Part shown: positions 47,501-57,786 of the stretch, one piece after another | Position numbering within the stretch: the first letter of the stretch is position 1 | Layout of the letters: every line of letters begins with the position of its first letter | Translations under genes and position numbers: made by a program | NCBI GenBank assembly: GCA_033239525.1 | Contig: BSYO01000035.1 | Location: 4,190,627 to 4,254,626 of the forward strand | Origin: Nepenthes gracilis | Lineage: Eukaryota; Streptophyta; Magnoliopsida; Caryophyllales; Nepenthaceae | Reading direction: 5' to 3' | DNA: 64,000 nt | The notes under the pieces: generated by a model | Told to the model about the DNA's origin: nothing | Seen by the model: the letters and a program-made list of their open reading frames with translations, nothing else | The model's database searches: none

Positions 47501-50500
47501 CACATTTGAGAGTTATATTGTGGCCAATGAGGATATTTCAATTGCATGAGAATTCAAGGATATTTTTCTGGAGAATTTGCCTAGATTACCTCTTGATTGG
47601 GAGATTGAGTTTGCTATTGATATTGTGTCGGGATTTGCATCGATTTCAAGGGTTCCTTATAGGACGGCCCCATTTGAGTTAAAGAAGTTGAAGCAGCAAT
47701 TGCAAGATTTGTTGAAGAAAGGTTTTATTCAACCATGTTTCACCGTCGGGTGCCCCGATGCTTTTTGTGAAGGACGGATCGATGATGTTATGTATGGACT
47801 ATTGGGAATTAAATAAGATCACGATCAAGAATAAGTATCCCTCTTGAGAATAGATGATTTGTTCGATCAGTTGTAAGGAGCTCAGGTTTCCTCTAAAATC
47901 AATTAGCGTTTGGAATATCATCAGATAAGAATTAAGCGGGAAGATGTGCCTAAGACAGCCTTCAGGATGAGGTACGGTCATTATGAATTTTTGGTAATGC
48001 CTTTTGGGTTGACAAATACACTAGTATCTTTCATGGATATTATAAATTGAGTTTTCTAACTGTACTTGGATTAATTTGTGATGGTCTTTATCGATAATAT
48101 TTTGATCCATTCGAGGAGCTTTGAAGTACATGAAACCCATTTAAGGATTGCGCTATAGACTTTGAAAGAAAGGCAGCTGTTTAATAAGTTGAGGAAATGT
48201 GAGTTTTGATTGGAGGAAGTGTCATTCTTGGGACATATTGTTTCTAAAGATGGCGTGTCTATGGATCCAAAGAAGGCTAAAACAATGGCTAATTAAGATA
48301 GACTAACTAATGTTACGATGGTGCATAGTTTCTTGGGTTTGGCCAATTATTGTAGACGATTTGTTGAGAATTTCTCAAGAATTGTGTGCCGCTGACGCAT
48401 TTGACGCAAAAACGAACGATCTTTGTTTGGGATGATGATTGTAAAAAGAGTTTAAGGAATTGAAGAATAGATTGACGTCGGCGCCGATTTTGTCGATCTC
48501 TAATGAATCAGGAGAATTTGTGATATATAGTGATACTTCTAAAAATGGTTTGGGTTATGTGTTGATGCAGTGTGGCCGGGTGGTTGCCTATGGATCAAGA
48601 CAATTGAAGGTCCATGAACAAAATTATCCCACTCACGATTTGGAGTTGACGATTGTGATTTTTGCATTAAAAATTTTGAGGCATTATCTATATGGAGAGA
48701 AATTTGTGATATATTTATATCACAAGAGTTTGAAGTATTTATTCTCGCAGAAATAATTGAATACGTGGCAGCATAAGTGGATGGATTTGTTTAAGGATTA
48801 TAATTGCGTGATTTAATATCAGCCAAGAAAGGCGAATGTAGTTGCCGATACTTTGAGTCGGAAGTCTTCGGGTTTGATGACCTATTTGATGATTAAGGAA
48901 TTAGAGATATTAGATGGAATAAAAAGTTGCATCATTCAGTTGCACTTCAAAGGGTCGAGGATGATGTCGTCATATCTTCAAATGTAGCCCGTAATTTTAG
49001 AGAAGATTAAGGAGACTCAAATGAGCGACCCGTATTTGACGAAAGTTGCTAAAGATTTGGATAACGAGTTGCAGGCGGATTTTAACGTGTAGGCAAATGG
49101 AGTTCTTCACTTTCGGGATAGGATTTGTGTTCTAAATATTGAGGAGTTGAAGGAGGAAATTTTGAATGAGACTCATAGGTCAAAGTATATTACTCATCCC
49201 GAGTAAATAAAATGTATCAGGATATGAAGAGGAATTTCTGATTGCAAAATATGAAGCGGGAAATTGCAGCATTTGTGGCAATGTGCATTGTGTGTTAATA
49301 AGTGAAAACAGAGCATAAGAAACCTCTAGAATTTTTGCACCCTTTGTCGATTCCCAATTAAAAATGGGAGCATATCACAATGGATTTTATTTCAGATTTG
49401 CATAGGACAACGAGAAAATTGGATTCAGTTTACGTGATTGTAGATAGATTGACGAAGTCGGCTAATTTCTCGCTGGTCAGGACAACGTATTCGAGGGATA
49501 AGTTGGTGTGTCTAAACATTAATGAGATTGTAAGGTTGCATAGAATTCTAACTTCGATAATCTCCGATTGTGATCCGAGATTTGTATCAAAAGTTTGGGA
49601 AAGTTTGCATAATGAGTTGAGTACTAAGCTAAAATTAGTACAACGCTTCATCTGCAGATAGATGGTCAATTAGAGATGACCATCTAGATTTTGGAGTATA
49701 TATCGAGGGCATCATTTTTGGAGATGAAAAGAAATTTGGATAATTATTTGCCTCTAGTAAAATTTGCTTATAATAATAGTTATCGATCAGATATCAGAAT
49801 GACTCATTTCGAGACTTTATATGGATGGAGATGTAGGTCTCCTATCAATTAGGAAGAGATCAACGATCATAAGCTTCTGGGCCCCAATATTATTTAGGAC
49901 ACTTAATATAAGATCAAGATTATTGGAGATCGCCTGATTGTTGCATAGAGTCGCCAAAAGAGTTATATTGATAGAAAGAGATCCGATTTGAGATTCAATA
50001 TGAGTAATCGTGTGTTTCTAAAGGTATCTTTGAGTAAAGAAATCTCGAGGTTTGTGGTGAAAGGTAAATTGAAGCCAAGGTTCATTAGGCTATTTGAGAT
50101 TTTGCAGCGGATCAGAGAGATAGTCTATATATTGGCTTTTCCTACAAGTTTGGCGAATTTTCATGATGTATTTTGTGTTTTTATGTTAAGGAAGTATGTG
50201 TATGATCATTCACATGTAATCAAGTATGAATCGTTGAAAATTGACAAGAATTTGACTTATGTTGAGGTTTTGGTTTAAATTTTAGATAGAAAGGATCAGG
50301 TTTTGAGGAAATAGACAATTCCGTTGGTTAAGATGTTGTGGAGGAAACTTTCAGTTGAAGAAACGACTTGGGAACATAAGGATGAAATCTAGGAGAAATA
50401 CCTCTATTTGTTTGAGTTTTAGGGTGCGTAAATTTTGAGGATAAAATTTTTATAAGGAGGGAGAGTTATAATATTCGGTTTCCATTTGATGCAATTTGGT

Positions 50501-53500
50501 ATTGTATGTTATTTTAGGGTATTTTGGATGTATGAAAATAATTATAAATTATGGAATTTCGAAGGATTTCAAAGCAGGAGGTTGGTACCTAAGGCAAGCC
50601 TGTCGTGCACCCGAGCGCCGAATCTAGATTGGTGGTACTCGAGGGGCGCCCGAGGTAGTGCTCGAGCGCTGAATGCTAAGGGCTAACAATGAGGAGGGCC
50701 TGAGTGGCGCTCGAGCACCGGGTGGCATATATAAGCCAAGACAACGCACTGTTAATCATTTCCTGGAGGAGAAGGCAGGGAGGAGAAAGATGATGGAGGA
50801 AGAAGAGAAAGGATAGATCGAAATATCTTTTTGTCAAATCTGCTTGATAGGAAAGTGAGATAAGTATCCTTACATCCTATCATTGGTCTGTTCTCGTATC
50901 TAATGAAGTTTGCTTGCATTTTGGAAGTTTAATATTCATGTATGGTATTTTTATTTAGCATATTTGTTTCCTTTATGAATACATGTTATTTTTACCTATC
51001 GTTTGGATTTTAAAAATATTAGAGGGTTTCGTATATTTTATGAAAAAATGAGTAAAGATTTGAGATAATATATTTGTTTAACAGTATATTTGTGTGGAAA
51101 AAGTCATGAAACCTGCATAAGTCGCATTAGTATACATGTATCACTGCTTAAGAATCGGGATCCCTACCTTTGTGATATAATTTGATATGTGATATGGGAT
51201 CCTCTCCAGCAGGGAGAGCTTTGTTACCTGATGGAAAAAGCTGTGTGAATCCCTTTTCCGCCGGCAGGAAAAGGATTTATTTTGTAAATGACCCATCCTA
51301 TTTATATTTTAATGAAAACTATCGTAAATAAATTGAACAGAACTAATATATTTGAACGTCCTGATGTATCATATTCGATTTGAAGATTGCACCCAACGTC
51401 GTAGGTGGTAAAACATAGTGAGCATGTTCCTTGTCTATAGGAGAGCGTATATGGACGACCCTGTCCATGGGTTTAAAAAGTGGTTATGGTTTAAGGTTAT
51501 TAAAAATATATGTAACCCTTCCTCAAATTAGTCTCTTAGTATTTGGTTTTCTAATTTCGTGCATGCTTTATATTTCTGTATCGTTTTATATTTGGACTTC
51601 GTTTGAGATTTACAAGTTTGCCCACAAATGGGATTTGGTCAATCTCATACATTTAGATATGTGACTTTGTTTCGAAACATATTTCTTTCTTATGTGATTT
51701 CATTCCGAACTTTCTTTTGTTCGTATGTGATTTCGATTCAAACTTTGTTTCGTTCAATATATGTTCTATATGGATTATGATATGATTTGAATTATGTGAT
51801 TTCGCTTCGGATCATGTTTCATTCAGAGTACATCCCGATGAGACTATATTTTGATATGAACTAAGATTTGAATACGAGACTACCTTCCAACTTTCGATAT
51901 CATATTTTCAAATTTGTGTCTTTTATACAGTTTGAATGTGTTTACGGACCCTTCATCTGATTTCAAACATTATTGTTTATTATATGATATAGATACTTGA
52001 TAAGTTTTAAGCTCACATTTTTGCTTCTTATCCATTCAGATCAATGAGTTTAGATATATTACAAGAGCTTGGACGTGATTTGATCGCCATTTGTCTATTT
52101 TGGTAAGTTTAGTTTTATTTTCGGTCTAGATATGTATCAAATGTATTTCGGGTATTGGGTTTGGCTAGATGTAGGCTTGCGGTTATATATTAAGATCAAT
52201 TGGGTGATTGTATATTGGGCTTTATTGTTATGGTTGGTTTGTCACATCCTTTGCGATATTTGTAGACCAGGTCGTATTTATTATATTGTCCGGAAGATTA
52301 TCTGATGAGATCTTATGCTGGTTATTATTAGTATGATTATCTTATCGGGTCATGTGTAAGTTTGTTTTATTACGCCCGAGTTTGGGATTTGTTGATTTTA
52401 TTGTATTATTTTAGGACTTTAATTTTTGTAAATTATAATTAATTAGACATGCTTTTGGTCTATATTCGTGACACCAATACCACTAGTTGGACTAACTATT
52501 TATAACTCACTGGCATGATAAAAAAATAGAATGAACCAACATAAGCAAAAGGTAGATAAGCCTCGGAATGGAAAAAATCTGATCATTCTTTTTACATGGG
52601 ATTCAGGTTTATGAGTTCTTTTTTCTACTGTTCGCTAAAGTTAGAAGGTGATCCAGTTAAACTCCAAGAGATTGGGCGTCTTTACGATTCCTTTTGCAAA
52701 ACAGATCCAAGAATAATCTTGTTAAGTTTCCTTCCCTCTCTTTTTTCACATCCCCCACTTTTCTCATGCATGATCAAGTTCATATCTGATGATGGACAAT
52801 TTTAAAAATGTGAATTGCATGAGCATAATATGTTTATATTTAGAAAACTAGTTGATGATGAGCATGCTGAGGAGATCTTGGTTAAAAACATATTGAAGCT
52901 GGTGGATCCCGTTGCCAGGGAATTGCATAAAATTTGCTGAAGATTTATAGCTGGGAAAAAAGAATTGGGAAGGAAAGTTGGAAATTTTATGAGCAAAGTA
53001 GTTGATTATAAGGGGTTTCTTAAAAGGAATCTTAATAAAGTTTTCTTCCTCTTGTCGTGTTTCAATCCCTTCTACTCTTTTTGGGGATAAATTGTTTTTA
53101 ATTGACAAAAACATGCAGCCATGATAACCGAACACTGCCTTTCTCAAGAGAGGGCACTCTACCACTAAGAATCAAAGGTAGCAGTAAACAGATCAACTTT
53201 CTCAAAATAACATTCTTAAAACCTGAACATATTTAAAACGAATCATTCATTATCATAGTAAAGATTCACTTTGTAACCAGGCTTGTTTTGCAGCCAATCT
53301 GGGCACATTGGTTCATAAAGAAAGCCCATGACAAGAACATACGAAACCAGTTCAGGTACACGTCAATCAGCAGAACTAGCAAGCCAAATCACTCCAAAGT
53401 CTCCCTCAACAACTGAATAGCATATAACCTGAATAAGCAGGAATTCAATAACATCTGCCAGCTACTATATAACCTCAACAGGCAAAAAACTATACAATCT

Positions 53501-56500
53501 ATAAATATCAATTGACAACACCAACTAATTTTTATTAGAAAATATGTAACATTTGTATTTATGTCCACCTTGTAAATTTTAGGTAGTTTTTTTATTTGGC
53601 ATCTTGTATTTTAGTATCTTAGGTTATTTTTGTAGTATTGTATTTTAGGTAGTTTACACCTTGTAATATTATATTTTTTAGGGTAGTATATTTTGTGTTT
53701 TAGGAAATATTGTAATTATATATTTTCGTCTCTCCTCCCTCGTACAGTGTGTAAAAATCGTAATCAAACGCTCCACAGAGCATTAATGAAACGGCAGATT
53801 TTCTGCCATTTTTTATCTCCATTTTTGTGTTTCATCTTTGTCTTCCTTTAGCTTCGACTTCCTCAAAGCTTCTCACGCTTTCTTATATGGTATCAGAGCG
53901 ATGAAATCACACCCTCATCCTTCAAACGATATGTCAAACACCAACCACCCTACTTCCGATTGCAACCCAAATGATCCACCAACGCAGTTGCGTGGAAACA
54001 CCACAGCAAAATAGTGTTGTTGAGCGCAAATACCAACATTTATTAAATGTAACTAGAGCCAATAGATTTCAATCAGGCCTTCCACTAAAATATTGTAGTG
54101 ATTGCATTCTGACTGCCACCTATATTATTAATAAAATCTCCACTCCCGTGCTGGAAAATAAAACTCCATATGAAATTCTATTTGGAATAAAACCAAGTTA
54201 TTATCACTCACGTACTTTTGGTTGTTTGTGTTTTGCTTCCACCCTTTCTCGTGAGCGAAAAAAATTTGACTCCAGGAGTAGAACTTGTATATTTTTAGGC
54301 TATCCTTTTGGTGTTAAAGGTTACAAGCTACTTGACTTACATAGCCACATCACATTTCACTCTAGGGATGTCACCTTTCATGAAAATATTTTTCCTTTTC
54401 AACAAAGTAATGTTGAAACTGCCCCTAAAGTAGACTATAATGAACTACCTCCTGCAAAAACAAAATCTGATCGCTTATTCCAACAGCTCTCTACCATCCC
54501 TGAATTTGTTGTGAATCCAGCCACTATAGATGACAATCAACCAACTGCTGAACCTCACAACAATGAAGAACAACCTAACTTAACCCCTGTCCAGGGACCA
54601 TTGGAAATAACTCCAGAAGCTTTGGATTGACATCCACAACCCAGTGTTCCCACTGATTCCGTCACAAACTTACCATCTCCTGTGAAAGATAAAACTCCTC
54701 GTCGCAGAACCACTAGAGCTAGAAAAGCTCCTCAATACCTCAAAGATTTTCACTGTAATCACGCATTCCAAACTACATCCACTCAAGCACCAGCGTAAAG
54801 CACCCCTGGTAAGCCTTATTTGCTTGAAAATTATATAATCATATCACAAATTGTCTCCGATCCACAGTTATTTTTCGTCATCCGTCTCATCACAAATTGA
54901 ACCACAAACCTATGCTCAAGCTATGTCTGATCCTAATTGGCGCAAAGCTATAAAAGAAGAGTTAAATGTTCTAGAATCCAATAACACATGAATTGTCACT
55001 GATCTCCCCTTAGGAAAGAAAGCTATCAGATGTTGATACGTTTTCAAATTAAAACTCAATAGTGATGGGAGTATTGAAAGATACAAATGTCGGTTAGTAA
55101 CAAAAGGATACACACAACAGGAAGGAGTAGACTACCATGAAACTTTTTCTCTAGTTGCTAAACTTAGCACTGTGCGATGCCTCTTAGCTATAGCTGCCAT
55201 AAAAGGATGGCACTTATATCACTTTGATGTCAACAACGCCTTTCTAAATAGAACCTTAAATGAAGAAATATATATGAAACCACCTCCTGGTTACATCACG
55301 AAAAATCCTAACCGGGTATGCAAATTGTCGAAAAGCATCTATGGCCTTAAACAAGCTTCTCGACAATGGTATTCGAAACTGTCCAGTTCTGTAATCACAT
55401 TTGGTTTCATTCAATCCAAGGCAGATTATAGTTTGTTCACTAAACGAGATAATCAATCTTTTACAACCCTCCTTGTAAATGTTGATGACTTCATTGTTGC
55501 TAGTAATTGTTTGGATACGGTAACCTCTATTAAATCCTTTCTAAATCGGATTTTTAAGGACTTGGGTGTTTTACGGTACTTCCTTGGCATTGAAGTTGCC
55601 CGGTCACCAAAGGGTATACACATTTGTCAACGAAAGTACACTCTTGACATTTTGGCTAACTCTGGCACCATTGGTTCTAAACCCTAGAAACTACCCATAG
55701 ACCAAAATTTAAAATTACGTAAGCAAACCGGAGTTGCTCTTGAAGACCCTAGTGTGTATAGAAGGCTCATTGGTTGCCTTCTTTACCTCACTGTCACACG
55801 GCCAGATATTACTTATGCGGTACAAATTTTAAGTCAATTTATGAATTAACCCATCTCGAGTCATTTGAATGCTGCACACCAAGTATTGTGATATTTAAAA
55901 CTAAACCTTGGACAAGGCATACTTCTTTCTTCAGCGTCTAACATTCAACTCAAAACCTTTTGTGATGCAAATTGGGCTTCCTATCCAGACACACGTCGAT
56001 CCATCACTGGTTATTGTGTTTTTCTTGACAACTCTCTTATTTCTTAGAAATGCAAGAAACAATCCGTTGTCTCTTACTCATCCGCTAAAGCCGAATATCG
56101 ATCCATGGCTACAACCTGTTGTGAACTATCTTGGCTCCATTATATTTTGACTGATTTGCAGGTTTTACATCCCCAAGCAGCACTTTTATATTGTGACAAT
56201 CAAGTAACTCTTCACATCGCAGCCAATCCAATCTTCCATGAACGCACTAAACATATCGAGCTGGACTATCATCTCATTCATGACAAAATTCAAGAAGGAA
56301 GCATTCGCACCCATCATGTCACTACTCACAATCAGCTCGCGGATAAATTCACCAAGCCTCTACCCTCACATCGTTTGAACTTCCATTTGTCCAAGATGAG
56401 CATCATTAACATATACGCTCCATCTTGCGGGGGCCTATTAGAAAATACGTAATATTTGTATTTATGTCCACCTTGTAAATTTTAGGTAGTTTTTTTATTT

Positions 56501-57786
56501 TGGCATCTTGTATTTTAGTATCTTAGGTTATTTTTGTAGTATTGTATTTTAGGTAGTTTACACCTTGTAATATTGTATTTTTTAGGGTAGTATATTTTGT
56601 GTTTTAGTAGGAAATATTGTAATTATATATTTTCGTCTCTCCTCCCTCGTGTAGTGTGTAAAAATCGTAATCAAACGCTCCACAGAGCATTAATGAAACG
56701 GCAGATTTTCTGCCATTTTCGATCTCCATTTTTGTGTTTTATCTTCGTCTTCCTTTAGCTTTGGCTTCCTCAAGGCTTCTCATGCTTTCTTACAATTTTC
56801 GAAGTACATATTGTAACTGTTTCTTCAATATGAGTCCATTATCCTTTATTTATTGAATCAGATCCATCAAACTTCAAATTGTGAAAACCCCATAAAATTC
56901 TGGTGGAAAAGTTACCGTGCTGGCAACTCCAACATTATGTCGACACAATCCAGTTCGGCTAAGTTTTGCAGATGTACACCTAAGCAGTCATACACTCCTC
57001 TATAAACTTGTGTATGAGAAGGCCACATCAAAAACCATGCTTGAAATGCATGGTGACCTATAGTCGAACAAAATCATCAAACTAGCAGTCCGGCTAAGCT
57101 GGGAACTGATGGCACGTTCATTATTTTCTGGCAGAAAATAAAATTAGAAATTGGTACACTCAACTAGATGGTAACAAATGGAGAATCATCAACTTCGTCA
57201 ACAAACCAATTCGTTCCCAATGCATAAACCGTTCGTGGAGTTCCAAAAATGGCATTATACTCTCGTTTATATATCGGCTTAACCTATGAGGTGATGCCAT
57301 AAAACTCGTTTCATATAAACATAAGAAACTTCCTCGCTTGGAGCTTCCAATTATGCATTGCAGCACATGCTCGCCCATTAAGGCATCAGGCAAGCTCTAG
57401 ACGATGCTGCCAGAGAGGCCATGAAAAGCAACTCATTTCACAAGCTTAGGGAATCAAGTAAAGTTCCGAGAGTGATTTTATCATAGTCTAACATACTCAA
57501 ATTGGAAAAGCAACCAAGACACTGGGTTCAAAAATAAGGTTACCCTAATCGGCAATCGGCTAAATCATATTTTCTCAGTAAGAGAACATACAATCCTAAC
57601 AAATCAATCGAACAAAGAAAATAAGAGGAGAGAGAATGGAGGGAAAAGATGGTACCGTTGGAGGAATTGTCGGCTTTTAAGGTACTTAGGACTGATGAGA
57701 CGACGCTGAATCTTTAAAGCCAGCCTGTAGGTTCGCTTCAGCCCAAGAAAATATGCGGTGGCTACCGTAAGCTCCCACAGCACCAT
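41586..57786 (-). CDS. unrecognised two-exon gene, 202-residue basic protein, giant intron
   Basis: Exon 1 is 57786-57656 (43 codons plus two bases) and exon 2 is 42063-41586. The donor CG|GTACC and acceptor TCTCCGCAG|A join as CG+A, restoring an Arg codon, and the spliced length is exactly 203 codons including the stop. The N-terminus ([20 protein letters not shown]) has a short hydrophobic stretch, then a basic segment. The centre ([32 protein letters not shown]) looks helical. The C-terminal half is Ser/Thr/Pro-rich and ends [10 protein letters not shown] do not recognise a named family and assign no function. The hydrophobic start suggests a membrane anchor, by inference. A minus-strand AATAAA is at 41348-41343. 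The 15,592-bp intron holds a Tekay element and a Copia element. Joining the two exons across this distance rests on phase and splice sites, not on transcripts. Confidence 0.72.
43862..45949 (+). mobile_element. 5' LTR of the Tekay-like element
   Basis: This 2,088-bp LTR runs TGTAATGCCC to CATAACA. A TATA box (CCTATATAAGC) is near 44172. It includes a 51-bp tandem duplication at 44033-44134 that the 3' LTR lacks. Confidence 0.9.
44033..44134 (+). repeat. 51-bp tandem duplication in the 5' LTR
   Basis: Two units begin TCGAGAGGCGCC and TCGAGAGGCACC at 44033 and 44084. Each contains CAACGCTCGAGTGCC and ATGCCGAGGGTTGG. The block is GC-rich and lies about 40-140 bp upstream of the TATA box. Confidence 0.85.
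45955..45969 (+). other. primer-binding site (tRNA-iMet type)
   Basis: TGGTATCAAAGAAGC starts five bases after the 5' LTR. It resembles TGGTATCAGAGC, the site complementary to the 3' end of initiator tRNA-Met. Confidence 0.8.
46042..47020 (+). pseudogene. gag of the Tekay-like element
   Basis: It opens at ATG 46042 (MADNRDSG). A capsid-type region follows at 46230-46610: [51 protein letters not shown] and then LSRFAP, in two overlapping frames separated by a frameshift near 46450. A decayed CCHC knuckle is near 46890-46960 (CFNYG...SHVAKDC), with a TAG in its centre. It is not functional. Confidence 0.8.
47058..50403 (+). pseudogene. protease-RT-RNase H-integrase-chromodomain region, decayed
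   Basis: The protease active site appears as [15 protein letters not shown] near 47086. RT motifs run from 47577 (LPPD-like [15 protein letters not shown]) through [15 protein letters not shown] (47970-48015) to FIDNIL near 48090, where the usual YVDDIL is altered. RNase H is at 48460-48756 ([18 protein letters not shown]). Integrase includes MDFISDL (49380) and IISDCDPRF (49560). The final part (50250-50403) reads [28 protein letters not shown], a chromodomain-type end typical of Tekay/Del. More than ten stops and frame changes make it dead. Confidence 0.88.
50455..50465 (+). other. polypurine tract of the Tekay-like element
   Basis: AAGGAGGGAGAG-type purine run directly before the 3' LTR start. 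Confidence 0.8.
50467..52473 (+). mobile_element. 3' LTR of the Tekay-like element
   Basis: This 2,007-bp LTR begins TATAATATTCGG (TG decayed to TA) and ends TTCGTGACA. It aligns along its whole length with 43862-45949 but lacks the 51-bp duplication. A TATA box is near 50727. Confidence 0.9.
52596..53030 (+). pseudogene. possible unrecognised gene fragment inside the giant intron
   Basis: Two stretches on the plus strand look like real protein rather than chance frames. One is [20 protein letters not shown] followed by KTDPRIIL at about 52630-52722, ending before a GTTAAGT that could be a splice donor. The other is [20 protein letters not shown] then [13 protein letters not shown] at about 52840-52935, followed by a stop. 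I cannot name the family. The piece lies in host DNA between the two retroelements, antisense to the host gene. Confidence 0.3.
53533..53887 (+). mobile_element. 5' LTR of the Copia element
   Basis: Starts TATTAGAAAATATG and ends GCTTTCTTATA, next to the primer site TGGTATCAGAGC at 53888. The expected TG/CA ends are decayed at one base each. Confidence 0.88.
53901..56422 (+). pseudogene. Copia polyprotein remnant: gag start fused to integrase-RT-RNase H
   Basis: About 25 codons of a gag-like start (from ATG 53901) lead directly into late integrase ([20 protein letters not shown]). RT is recognisable from 54930 ([14 protein letters not shown]) through [13 protein letters not shown] to [13 protein letters not shown] near 55470, where the usual YVDD is NVDD. 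RNase H ends with [16 protein letters not shown] and LADKFTKPL (56180-56370). Stops at 54628, 54796, 54990, 55036, 55685 and 55846 fit decay of CAG, TGG or similar codons. Confidence 0.88.
56436..56794 (+). mobile_element. 3' LTR of the Copia element
   Basis: Begins TATTAGAAAATACG after the purine-rich CTTGCGGGGGCC and ends CTTTCTTACA, followed by TSD ATTTT. Confidence 0.88.

Larger units (their letters stand above)
43862..52473 (+). mobile_element. Ty3/gypsy chromovirus (Tekay/Del-like), complete but decayed
   Basis: This 8,612-bp element is flanked by a perfect TSD CCAAT (43857-43861 and 52474-52478). In order it has a 5' LTR (43862-45949), a tRNA-iMet-type primer site (45955), gag, protease, reverse transcriptase, RNase H, integrase, a chromodomain-like end, a purine tract (50455-50465) and a 3' LTR (50467-52473). 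Many stops interrupt the coding part. The LTRs differ visibly along their length, so the insertion is old. It lies in the same strand sense as neither host gene nearby: it is antisense to the gene whose intron it occupies. Confidence 0.92.
53533..56794 (+). mobile_element. Ty1/copia LTR retrotransposon with large internal deletion
   Basis: This 3,262-bp element is flanked by a perfect TSD ATTTT (53528-53532 and 56795-56799). LTRs are 355 and 359 bp and I count roughly 15 differences between them, so it is younger than the Tekay element. Order: 5' LTR, tRNA-iMet primer site at 53888 (TGGTATCAGAGC), a short gag start, late integrase, RT, RNase H, purine tract, 3' LTR. Most of gag, the protease and the front of integrase are missing. 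Confidence 0.92.

Noticed and set aside
57160..57393. 77-codon minus-strand frame as an extra exon of the two-exon gene
   Set aside because: Exons 1 and 2 join in phase without it, and I find no fitting acceptor/donor pair around it.
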